Shown: positions 43,072 to 50,106 of the stretch, one piece after another
Layout: each line of letters begins with the position of its first letter
Numbering within the stretch: position 1 is the first letter of the stretch
DNA from: a virus
IMG/VR virus record: IMGVR_UViG_3300023242_000003
Coordinates: 1 to 64,000 of that record
DNA: 64,000 nucleotides
Strand: one strand, 5' to 3'
Notes under the pieces: model-generated
Seen by the model: only the letters and a program-made list of their open reading frames with translations
Databases searched by the model: none
Told to the model about the DNA's origin: nothing
Translations under genes and position numbers: made by a program

Positions 43072-44478
43072 ATGGTAATACGAACATACTTCGATAAGAG
43101 CAACACTATCGTCAGCAATACTAACGTTAACACTGGGTTAAACCCAGTAACTGAACTATTCTATGGTGGCACTGACAGTCAACAACGATATAGTAGATTT
43201 TTATTATACTTCGATGAAACTCGAATTAAAGAATTGTATACTGGCGATACATTTACGGATTTAACAAAATTAAAACATACTCTTAGAATGACCAATACTG
43301 GTTCATTTGATAAAGAATTATTAAACAAAAATATGGGTTCAAAAGATAGAACAGCATCTTTTGATTTAATTGCTTTCAAGATTAATCAACCATGGGATAA
43401 CGGTGTTGGTTATGATTATGAGATACCCATATTAACTAACGGTGACGCATCATTTAATAATGGTGTTTCAAACTGGGTGAATGCAAGAACAGGTGTTGAA
43501 TGGGCTAATGGGACTGGGGTTTATTCTGGTTCACCTTCTGGCATTACTGTTTCTACACAACATTTTGATAAAGGAAACGAAAATATTGAAATGGATATAA
43601 GTGATTTCGTTAACGGAGTATTAACTGGTGATACTAATCATGGTTTAGGTATAGCATATTCTAGAGCTTACGAAGCAATAAACACTACCGAATTACAATA
43701 TGTTGGTTTCTTCACAAATAATACTCAAACATTCTACGAACCATTTATCGAAACAACTTATTCTAATCACATTAAAGATGATAGGAATGATTTTTATTTG
43801 GATAAGAACAACAAATTATTTTTATATGTAAATTTAGCTGGTAACCCACATAACTTAGATTTTAAACCAACAGTAGATATATACGATAATAACGATGTTT
43901 TATTTTCTGGTTTTTCGGATACTGAAGTAAATCATGTAACCAAAGGAGTTTACTCAATAGATTTATTGGTGCCAACCACTACTGAAAATATAGAAACCAT
44001 GTATACTGATACTTGGTCTAATATATATATTGATGGTGTTGCTAGACCAGATATTTCATTGGATTTTGTCGTTAAAGACTCTTTAGGGTATTATAACATC
44101 GGTAACACTGATTATCTACCCAAAAAAGTTGGGTTGACTGTTTCTGGTGTTAAACATAATGAAAAAATTAAACGTGGTGATATAAGAAAAATTTTAGTTT
44201 CTGCTAGAATACCTTATACTGTTGAACAAAATCAAAAAATAAGTGATTTAGAATATAGGTTATATGTTAAAGAAGGTTCAGCTGAATTAACCGTTATAGA
44301 TTTTCAACCAGTTGAAGCCACCCCAAACAATTATTATTTTTTAATAGATACTAGTAGTCTTATACCAAATATTTATTATTTAGATATAAAAGTTACATCT
44401 AACCTAGATGTGACTACGATTAAAGAAAATATTAAATTTGAGATTGTCAATCAAGTTGACCTTAGAAATTCTCAATAA
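43072..44478 (+). CDS. Beta-rich baseplate/appendage structural protein
   Basis: A 468-residue protein starting MVIRTYFDKSNTIVSNTNVN. The first 230 residues resemble a DNRLRE-type jelly-roll: SRFLLYFDETRIKELY, KLKHTLRMTNTG, then INQPWDNGVGYDYEIP and FDKGNENIEMDISDFVNGVL. Further Ig-like strands follow (LFLYVNLAGNPHNLDFKP, KKVGLTVSGVKHNEKI). Proteins of this layout are found in phage and bacterial surface structures as carbohydrate-binding or connecting modules. No enzymatic motif. It is placed after the OB-fold protein, so baseplate or proximal tail fibre connection is likely. Confidence 0.5.
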   Translation: MVIRTYFDKSNTIVSNTNVNTGLNPVTELFYGGTDSQQRYSRFLLYFDETRIKELYTGDTFTDLTKLKHTLRMTNTGSFDKELLNKNMGSKDRTASFDLIAFKINQPWDNGVGYDYEIPILTNGDASFNNGVSNWVNARTGVEWANGTGVYSGSPSGITVSTQHFDKGNENIEMDISDFVNGVLTGDTNHGLGIAYSRAYEAINTTELQYVGFFTNNTQTFYEPFIETTYSNHIKDDRNDFYLDKNNKLFLYVNLAGNPHNLDFKPTVDIYDNNDVLFSGFSDTEVNHVTKGVYSIDLLVPTTTENIETMYTDTWSNIYIDGVARPDISLDFVVKDSLGYYNIGNTDYLPKKVGLTVSGVKHNEKIKRGDIRKILVSARIPYTVEQNQKISDLEYRLYVKEGSAELTVIDFQPVEATPNNYYFLIDTSSLIPNIYYLDIKVTSNLDVTTIKENIKFEIVNQVDLRNSQ

Positions 44479-44482
44479 AAGC

Positions 44483-44512
44483 TTGACAAAAAATAATTTT
44501 GTCGTATATTTA
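44483..44512 (+). promoter_or_regulatory. Hairpin plus host-like promoter before the zinc-ribbon gene
   Basis: GACAAAA (44485-44491) can pair with TTTTGTC (44497-44503). The same stretch gives TTG (44483-44485), 19 nt, TATATTTA (44505-44512), one base from the Bacteroidetes -7 consensus TAnnTTTG, and also overlaps the phage motif. A 107-nt leader follows before ATG 44620. Confidence 0.45.
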
Positions 44513-44514
44513 TT

Positions 44515-44527
44515 ATTACGTTAACTC
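44515..44527. repeat. 13-bp inverted repeat, left copy
   Basis: ATTACGTTAACTC is the exact reverse complement of GAGTTAACGTAAT at 45540-45552. The two copies flank the zinc-ribbon gene. Confidence 0.6.
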
Positions 44528-44619
44528 ACGTATTAGTTTCGAGTCATTATTTGACTTTAGAGTTGTTAAAGCAACAAAGAAATTAGTACAATAATAACAA
44601 CTATTAAAAGTTAAATAAA

Positions 44620-45528
44620 ATGAAAAAACAAATGATTAGTGGTCCGTCTAAAACGGTACCAACAGCAAACATTGCTGTAAACAAAAGTAGAATAAAAGTC
44701 TACAACAAAGAAGGCGAAATGCCATCCTATTATCTTCAAAGCGGACAAGAGTTCCAAATTGAAATCTTTAACCCAACAACAGAAGTTGTGTTGGCAAAAA
44801 TCACACTAAATAATAAATCCTTATCTCAAGGTGGGTTGGTATTAAATCCTGGCCAGAGAATATTCTTAGACCGTTACTTAGACGTTGCTAAAAAATTCTT
44901 GTTCGATACTTACGAAGTGTCAAACACTAGCGAAGTAAAAAAAGCCATAGAAAACAATGGTGACGTTAAGGTAGAATTTTTTAAAGAAAAAGTACAACAA
45001 TACTATGGTGGCATACTAAAAAGACAAGGAAGCCGCACAATATTCGGTGGTCCAACGTTTACCACAAACACTGGTGGTTATGTTCACTATAGTACAACTA
45101 ATGATATTGATGGTATGGGTTCTTTTACTTCACTAAATAGTAATTTTATCGGGTTAACGGCTCTTAATAGTTCAAGTATTGCCACGACAGATTCGATAGA
45201 TTTGTTAGCTCTAGGTGATGTAACTTACACACAAAGAACTGTACCCATCAAAGATAGTAAATTAAAACCGCTATCTAGTATTACTCGTTCAGCAAAAATA
45301 ATTGAAACTGGTAGAGTTGAACAAGGTTCTAGTTCTGACCAAAAATTTAAAACGGTAAACAAAGAATTTGATTACTTTGCTTTCCATGTGGTAGAATATA
45401 AACTTCTTCCAGTATCACAAAAAATAAACACAGTCGAAGATTTAAACGTTAAAGTTTACTGTACAAACTGTGGTGCAAAATTAGGTAAAGGACATAATTT
45501 CTGTTCTAGCTGTGGTACAAAAGCTTAA
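44620..45528 (+). CDS. Virion-type protein with C-terminal zinc ribbon
   Basis: A 302-residue protein starting MKKQMISGPSKTVPTANIAV. Residues 25-110 are beta-rich (YYLQSGQEFQIEIFNPTTEV, VLAKITLNNKSLSQGGLVLN). The middle is Ser/Thr/Gly-rich, and residues 270-302 are a classic zinc ribbon (VYCTNCGAKLGKGHNFCSSC then GTKA: CxxC-x11-CxxC). Such ribbons usually mediate protein or nucleic-acid contacts. The gene stands alone with its own promoter, 107-nt leader and terminator, and is flanked by a 13-bp inverted repeat. This isolation suggests separate, high-level control, as for an abundant decoration protein. Function not established. Confidence 0.5.
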   Translation: MKKQMISGPSKTVPTANIAVNKSRIKVYNKEGEMPSYYLQSGQEFQIEIFNPTTEVVLAKITLNNKSLSQGGLVLNPGQRIFLDRYLDVAKKFLFDTYEVSNTSEVKKAIENNGDVKVEFFKEKVQQYYGGILKRQGSRTIFGGPTFTTNTGGYVHYSTTNDIDGMGSFTSLNSNFIGLTALNSSSIATTDSIDLLALGDVTYTQRTVPIKDSKLKPLSSITRSAKIIETGRVEQGSSSDQKFKTVNKEFDYFAFHVVEYKLLPVSQKINTVEDLNVKVYCTNCGAKLGKGHNFCSSCGTKA

Positions 45529-45539
45529 ATAAAATATAA

Positions 45540-45552
45540 GAGTTAACGTAAT
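45540..45552. repeat. 13-bp inverted repeat, right copy
   Basis: GAGTTAACGTAAT is the exact complement of the left copy at 44515-44527. It lies between the zinc-ribbon gene stop and its terminator. Confidence 0.6.
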
Positions 45553-45584
45553 AAAAAAAGCCTAGGTAATTCTAGGCTTTTTTT
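45553..45584. terminator. Bidirectional terminator between convergent genes
   Basis: AAAAAAAGCCTAG-GTAATT-CTAGGCTTTTTTT gives a 13-bp stem with a 6-nt loop. It separates the rightward zinc-ribbon gene from the leftward nuclease gene. Confidence 0.85.
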
Positions 45585-45586
45585 AT

Positions 45587-46234
45587 TTAATCTAGTTTAA
45601 TTATCGTTTTGTTTAGTTTGAATACGTCATTTAATTCTTTTACTGTAGTTTTGGTTATTAACCCATTTATATTAGAACCAATCCAACAGAATACTTTTTC
45701 ATCAATATAAACGACTTTGAAGAACGACATAGGGATTGGTATTTTTGATTTACCCATGTATGTGGTCTTTTTACCGTCATAGATGACTCCTGTGACAATA
45801 ATAGCGTCTTTCTTGTACTTGGCTATAGAATCTTCAACAGAACGTTCTATTTGGGCCCATTTACCTCTATTAAAAGCTGCTAGTTGTGGCGCTGCATTAA
45901 ATAAACTAAAAGACCTATGGTTTAATTCATTATTATAAGAAGTAATATGTGATGGTGTTAAGTGTCCAATATCATAACCAGTTCTTAAATAATAATCTTT
46001 TGTATATTTTCCTTTGTAGGTGTCTTGAAACCATCTATTGTCTCTTTCTTTATCTAATTTTAAAAAGTCAGAATAAGTTATCACATGTTTAGAGGCTAAA
46101 GCGCATGTGTCTTTTGTTAGATATAAAGTAATATCTCCATGTGAGATGGTTAATTTATTATCTATCGTAATTGTTTGACCAATCGAAACTATGGATACCA
46201 GACCTAACCCCAATATTAATAATTTTTTAACCAT
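45587..46234 (-). CDS. Secreted DNA/RNA non-specific endonuclease
   Basis: A 215-residue protein. A signal peptide (MVKKLLILGLGLVSIVSIGQ, with cleavage near T/I 21-23) is followed by a nuclease of the EndA/NucA family: RTGYDIGHLTPSHIT (the DRGH motif as D-I-G-H, general-base His) and LFNAAPQLAAFNRGKWAQIE with the Mg-binding Asn in NAAPQ and later FNRGKW. The residues needed for catalysis appear present except that Arg of DRGH is Ile. Export to the periplasm suggests it degrades extracellular or competing DNA, or helps lysis. A secreted nuclease is unusual for a T4-like phage. It is the last gene of the leftward head cluster and has its own start region. Confidence 0.8.
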   Translation of the reverse strand: MVKKLLILGLGLVSIVSIGQTITIDNKLTISHGDITLYLTKDTCALASKHVITYSDFLKLDKERDNRWFQDTYKGKYTKDYYLRTGYDIGHLTPSHITSYNNELNHRSFSLFNAAPQLAAFNRGKWAQIERSVEDSIAKYKKDAIIVTGVIYDGKKTTYMGKSKIPIPMSFFKVVYIDEKVFCWIGSNINGLITKTTVKELNDVFKLNKTIIKLD

Positions 46235-46308
46235 AACTTTTTTATTATAATGAGTAACTATAAATAATAAAGTAAAAACTACATTAACTATTGGTTTTTT
46301 AAGTTATT

Positions 46309-46857
46309 TTAAAGTTCTATTCTATTAAATTTATTATCAAAAAACGGTATGTCACCAATACTTGCTTTAAATTCATTAAAAATATCGGGTTCATGCGTTT
46401 TAAGGTATTCAATCATATTACTACCTATTTTTGAGTTATCGGTAGAATCTCTAATACCTAAAATATACTTGCTTAACCCGTTAAGTGGTCCAATTAAGAA
46501 TTCTTCGGATTCAACATAATTATTTCTTGTTACCGATGATTTACTTGGGGCTTTTCCACCATAATAATCGTAAGGGATTAATTTATTACCATAATCTCGT
46601 TTAATTAAATCACCATCTAAAATTAATTGAGCATCACCAAATACAACATCTTTATTCCTAGTAAAAGACACCCCAGTATATTTTCTATCCTCTTTATTAA
46701 ATTTTGTTTTTATTGTTTGAGTAGTTCTAGCTTCAATCTTATTAATTGATAACATATTCATAACTGCATCGATGTGGGATGAATGGTATATTAAATTTCT
46801 ACCCCTAAATGGTGAATTAAAATTCTCTCTTAATAATTTTTTAATTAATGTTTTCAT
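46309..46857 (-). CDS. Probable head-targeted protein, ADP-ribosyltransferase-like features
   Basis: A 182-residue protein. The N-terminus MKTLIKKLLRENFNSPFRGR resembles capsid-targeting helices of T4 internal proteins, with L-R-E (9-11) as a possible prohead-protease site. The rest has NLIYHSSHIDAVMNMLSINK, then YTGVSFTRNKDVVFGDAQLI and LDGDLIKRDYGNKLIPYDYY, and a late VESEEFLIGPLNGLSKYI. A 'YH.....A..ML', a Ser-x-Thr/Arg strand and a late E-x-E type segment recall the ART fold, and T4 packages the ADP-ribosyltransferase Alt in its head. The order fits, but the match is weak and no NAD site can be proven from the sequence. Located next to the capsid gene. Confidence 0.35.
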   Translation of the reverse strand: MKTLIKKLLRENFNSPFRGRNLIYHSSHIDAVMNMLSINKIEARTTQTIKTKFNKEDRKYTGVSFTRNKDVVFGDAQLILDGDLIKRDYGNKLIPYDYYGGKAPSKSSVTRNNYVESEEFLIGPLNGLSKYILGIRDSTDNSKIGSNMIEYLKTHEPDIFNEFKASIGDIPFFDNKFNRIEL

Positions 46858-46903
46858 ATAAATATAAATATATGATATTCAGTAATAGTTAAATATATAA
46901 AAT

Positions 46904-46934
46904 AAAAAAGGCTACCGTTATGGTAGCCTTTTTT
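46904..46934. terminator. Terminator downstream of the major capsid gene
   Basis: AAAAAAGGCTACC-GTTAT-GGTAGCCTTTTTT forms a 13-bp stem with a 5-nt loop, extended by flanking A/T pairs. It follows the leftward capsid gene. Confidence 0.85.
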
Positions 46935-46954
46935 ATTTTATAGCGTTAATTAGA

Positions 46955-48781
46955 TTATCTTAATTCTCTTACGTCAAATGTAGGTACACCGTCTACTCTT
47001 ACGTGACCGTAAAAACGGTTGTTCACAACTTTCTTAGCGTAACGTGTCATGATACCTTTAACTGGCGCAAAGTTGAACGGGTTGTACATCGTTGGCGTTA
47101 ATTGTAATGGTACGTATGGAGCGTAGATATAACCAGTATCAAGTAAAGATTTACCTTTGTGACCAATGATTACTGAGTAAGATGGCGCATAAGGGTCTCT
47201 GTATACTTGGAAACGTCCAGATAATGAACCGATTCTTTCGATACCCATGTTATATTGGTCTTGCTCTGGGTTAGCATCACTTACGTGGAAGTATTCTAAA
47301 TCATCAAAGATAGCAGAGATTTCAGAAGAAACTACGATAAAGTTAGCACCACCTCTAAGAGTAGATTTGTGGATTTGAGCAGAAACTTGGGTTAATCTAG
47401 TGATTAAAGTTTGGTTCCAGTCTTTTTGTGTGTATGGGCTAGCAGCTGAAGAAGCACTTCTCCATCCGTTATAGTCCCAACGTAATTGCCATGCAGCAGC
47501 TTTACGGATATCTCTAAGGATTTCACGGTCAATCTCAGCAGCAACTTGTTCTGATAACATAGCTGTTAATTCAGCTTCAGCATCAATGTTGTGGAATGCA
47601 CTAACGTCTTGAGCAAGCTCTGGAGACCAAGTAGCACGTAATTTTCTTTCTTCAACAACAACAACAACTTCGTCTAATCTGAAAGATACTTCTCCCATTT
47701 CAGTTTCAAGTTCTAATGTTGCATATCTTGCCCATGCAGATGTAAAAGTAAATGCAGATACAGTAGAAGCAGAAGCACCAACGTAACCATCATAAGTTGT
47801 AGTTCCAGCAGCAGCAGCAGTTCCAGCAGCAGTTGTTCCTACAGGGTGACGTAAGTCTAATTCTAAGAAACATACACCAGTTCCATCAGTTAATGCGTTA
47901 GAACCAGATACGATACCTTTACCATATTGTTGGGTAACAAGACGGAAAGGAATTTCTTTACCAGCAGCAATAATTGTGTTTGCGTCTCTATCTAAGATAG
48001 CGTTAGTAGACAATACGTGTAATGAAGCTAAGAAAGATTCAGTATCCATTTGGTTACCATCAGCACCTGTCATTACTTCTCTACCGTTAGTTGTTAAACC
48101 AGCTGAGAAACCAGAAATACCAACAATGATACCTCTTAATGAACCATCAGTTGCAGTTGGTAAAGTAGCACTAGGAGCAGCAATAGCGAAAGCACCGTCA
48201 ACACCCATAGTGTAAACTTGATTAGCACCAGCAACAATTGTTAAAGTACCTTTTGAGTTATCAAATAAACCATCGTTATAGAATGCATCGTATAAGTTTT
48301 TTCCGATGAATTGAGTAACTGCACAGTTAGTTTGGTCGATACAAGATGGAACACCACCGTTCATTGCTGTATGAGCAGAGAAAGTAGTACCATAAGCACC
48401 ACCAGTAGCATAATTATCACCAGCTACACCAGCAGCATCTACACGAGATGAAGTTTGTGGTACGAAGTAAAATAATTTACCGATTGGCATGTTCATAGCT
48501 TGTACAGACACGATGTCGTTAGCTAATAATTTAGAGAATACTCTACGTACAATTGGGAATACAACTGTTTCGAAAGAACCAGAAGATTGTGTAGTAGTAC
48601 CTTCACTTAATAATGTAGATGCTTGGTTTTCATATAACTGAGCAATGTTTTCTTTAACGTGTCCTTTTAGACCGTCTAGGAATCCTAATGAATCCCATTT
48701 AGATTGTGTTTCTTTACGGATAGCCTTCATGTGGTTTAATCCGATGTTACCAACCTGTCCAGATGCTAATAAATGTGACAT
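46955..48781 (-). CDS. gp23: Major capsid protein (T4 gp23-like)
   Basis: This 608-residue protein opens MSHLLASGQVGNIGLNHMKA. Residues 68-110 (GSFETVVFPIVRRVFSKLLA then NDIVSVQAMNMPIGKLFYFV) are the gp23 N-arm signature. The C-terminal part has DVSAFHNIDAEAELTAMLSE then QVAAEIDREILRDIRKAAAW and 'YIYAPYVPLQLTPTMYNPFN'. T4 gp23 loses about 65 residues to the prohead protease; here L-S-E before G at 58-61 (STLLSEGTTT) is at the matching place. A variable Ala/Thr-rich insertion (TTAAGTAAAAGTTTYDG, about residues 310-330) is probably the exposed loop. The base composition is slightly less AT-rich than neighbours, as usual for the most highly expressed gene. Confidence 0.93.
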   Translation of the reverse strand: MSHLLASGQVGNIGLNHMKAIRKETQSKWDSLGFLDGLKGHVKENIAQLYENQASTLLSEGTTTQSSGSFETVVFPIVRRVFSKLLANDIVSVQAMNMPIGKLFYFVPQTSSRVDAAGVAGDNYATGGAYGTTFSAHTAMNGGVPSCIDQTNCAVTQFIGKNLYDAFYNDGLFDNSKGTLTIVAGANQVYTMGVDGAFAIAAPSATLPTATDGSLRGIIVGISGFSAGLTTNGREVMTGADGNQMDTESFLASLHVLSTNAILDRDANTIIAAGKEIPFRLVTQQYGKGIVSGSNALTDGTGVCFLELDLRHPVGTTAAGTAAAAGTTTYDGYVGASASTVSAFTFTSAWARYATLELETEMGEVSFRLDEVVVVVEERKLRATWSPELAQDVSAFHNIDAEAELTAMLSEQVAAEIDREILRDIRKAAAWQLRWDYNGWRSASSAASPYTQKDWNQTLITRLTQVSAQIHKSTLRGGANFIVVSSEISAIFDDLEYFHVSDANPEQDQYNMGIERIGSLSGRFQVYRDPYAPSYSVIIGHKGKSLLDTGYIYAPYVPLQLTPTMYNPFNFAPVKGIMTRYAKKVVNNRFYGHVRVDGVPTFDVRELR

Positions 48782-48817
48782 AATTTGTTTTTGTTTTATT
48801 TTTTATTGTTAGGGTTA

Positions 48818-49984
48818 TTATCTTTTTTCAACTCTGTTAATCAAATCCATGATTCTCTTCGTTGAAGGGTCAACATAAGCAGTGCTTTCATTTAATTGTT
48901 TTGAAGTACTAGTAGTTGCCTCTTTAATAATTTTACGCTCAATCGATTCGTTGATTGGTTTTCTTGTATCCAATTCGTTAGCGATTGTTTTGTAAAGTTT
49001 TTTTGATTCTTTAAGGTTAGAAACCTCTTCATCAAATCTTTTTATAATATTTTGTTTTTCACCTTTTGTAGTTGAATGTTCCATTAACAATTTAGTTACA
49101 TATGTAAGGTTAGAATTAAACACCACAGTTTCTACTAACTTAGTTCTAAATTCTTTAAGAGCAGCTCTGAATTCTTCGTTCTCCCCTTTAAGTTTTCTAG
49201 CTTCAATCAATAAACTATTATATTTTTTTGTTGTTTCAAAAACTAATTGTTTCGCTTTTGTAGATTCGTTTACCGATTTAGGGTTTTCTGGAGCTCCGAT
49301 AGAACCAGGTCCTCTTTTGTTACGGTGAGTACCTTGACTCATTCCCGTACCAACGCCAATTTTTTCTTCGATTGCCTCAATCTCTTCTTCTTCTTCTTCT
49401 TCTTCATCAGCTGGTACTAAGTCATCTGGCGTTTCTGATTCATCATTATCATCATCCATCTCAATTTCGTATTCAACATCGTCAGTTCCTTCTAAATCTT
49501 CACCACCCATTTCAGCTGGTTCTAATTCTAATTCTTCTTCCTCTGCTCCTACACCATCAAGTTTAACTACGTATTCACCTGGTTCAGCGATATTCATGTG
49601 GATTTCATCACCCACGATTTCGATTTCGTCTTCGCCACTTAATTTTTTATAAATTGCGATTACTTCATCATCCGATGCTTCGGTCATATCCATTTCTTCT
49701 CCACCTAACACGTCTGTGTCCATTCCTAATTCAGAGCCCATTTCTGGTCCCTCTTTTGGGGTTTCAATGTCGCCTAAGCTATCGTCTTCTTCACCACCCA
49801 TTTCAGCTGGTTCCAATTCCAATTCTTCTTCTTCATAAACCTCGTATAGAGATTCTTTCACCACACCATTAATTTCTTCTTTAGCAACGCTACGAAGTAT
49901 TTCTTTAGTGTTGGCATTAAGAGCGTTTTGAATATTTTTGATATCCAATAATGCTTCTTCAATTATAGATTTTTTATCTGCCAT
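48818..49984 (-). CDS. gp22: Prohead scaffold/core protein (T4 gp22-like)
   Basis: Start chosen at ATG 49982-49984 (MADKKSIIEEALLDIKNIQN); a frame to 50041 exists but adds only a Lys/Ile-rich leader. The 388-residue protein is very acidic (long Glu/Asp runs near residues 60-220) and has a helical C-terminal half (YNSLLIEARKLKGENEEFRA). It lies between the protease and the capsid gene, the place of gp22 in T4, where the core is degraded by gp21 after assembly. Several possible (I/L)xE cleavage sites are present (INESIE, LNESTA, LLIEAR), which fits a protein that is cut into small peptides. The repeated 'ELELEPAEMGGE' blocks (about 55-66 and 167-178) are an internal duplication. Confidence 0.75.
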   Translation of the reverse strand: MADKKSIIEEALLDIKNIQNALNANTKEILRSVAKEEINGVVKESLYEVYEEEELELEPAEMGGEEDDSLGDIETPKEGPEMGSELGMDTDVLGGEEMDMTEASDDEVIAIYKKLSGEDEIEIVGDEIHMNIAEPGEYVVKLDGVGAEEEELELEPAEMGGEDLEGTDDVEYEIEMDDDNDESETPDDLVPADEEEEEEEEIEAIEEKIGVGTGMSQGTHRNKRGPGSIGAPENPKSVNESTKAKQLVFETTKKYNSLLIEARKLKGENEEFRAALKEFRTKLVETVVFNSNLTYVTKLLMEHSTTKGEKQNIIKRFDEEVSNLKESKKLYKTIANELDTRKPINESIERKIIKEATTSTSKQLNESTAYVDPSTKRIMDLINRVEKR

Positions 49985-50106
49985 TTTTTTTTTTATCTTT
50001 TTTAGTTTTATTTTATAGATAAAGAATGAGATAGAACTCATTTGTTAATAAATATACGTTATTTCATTAAAAATCATTTTTTCAATAAAAATGATTAAAA
50101 AAAATC

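Noticed and set aside
44483-44503. The GACAAAA/TTTTGTC hairpin as a terminator of the upstream gene
   Set aside because: The stem is weak and A/T-only apart from two pairs, and it has no T tract; it is better seen as part of the promoter region.
47800-47850. CAG/GCA-rich stretch in the capsid gene as a microsatellite
   Set aside because: It encodes an Ala/Thr-rich loop in the gp23-like protein, with mixed codons and no perfect repeat.
49380-49410. CTT tandem repeat in the scaffold gene as a CRISPR or regulatory repeat
   Set aside because: It is a Glu run within the coding region; no spacers or repeated units of CRISPR size exist.
49372-49872. Leu/His-rich plus-strand frames opposite the scaffold gene
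   Set aside because: They are antisense readings of Glu/Asp-rich repeats (GAA/GAT gives TTC/ATC) in the gp22-like gene, not independent genes.
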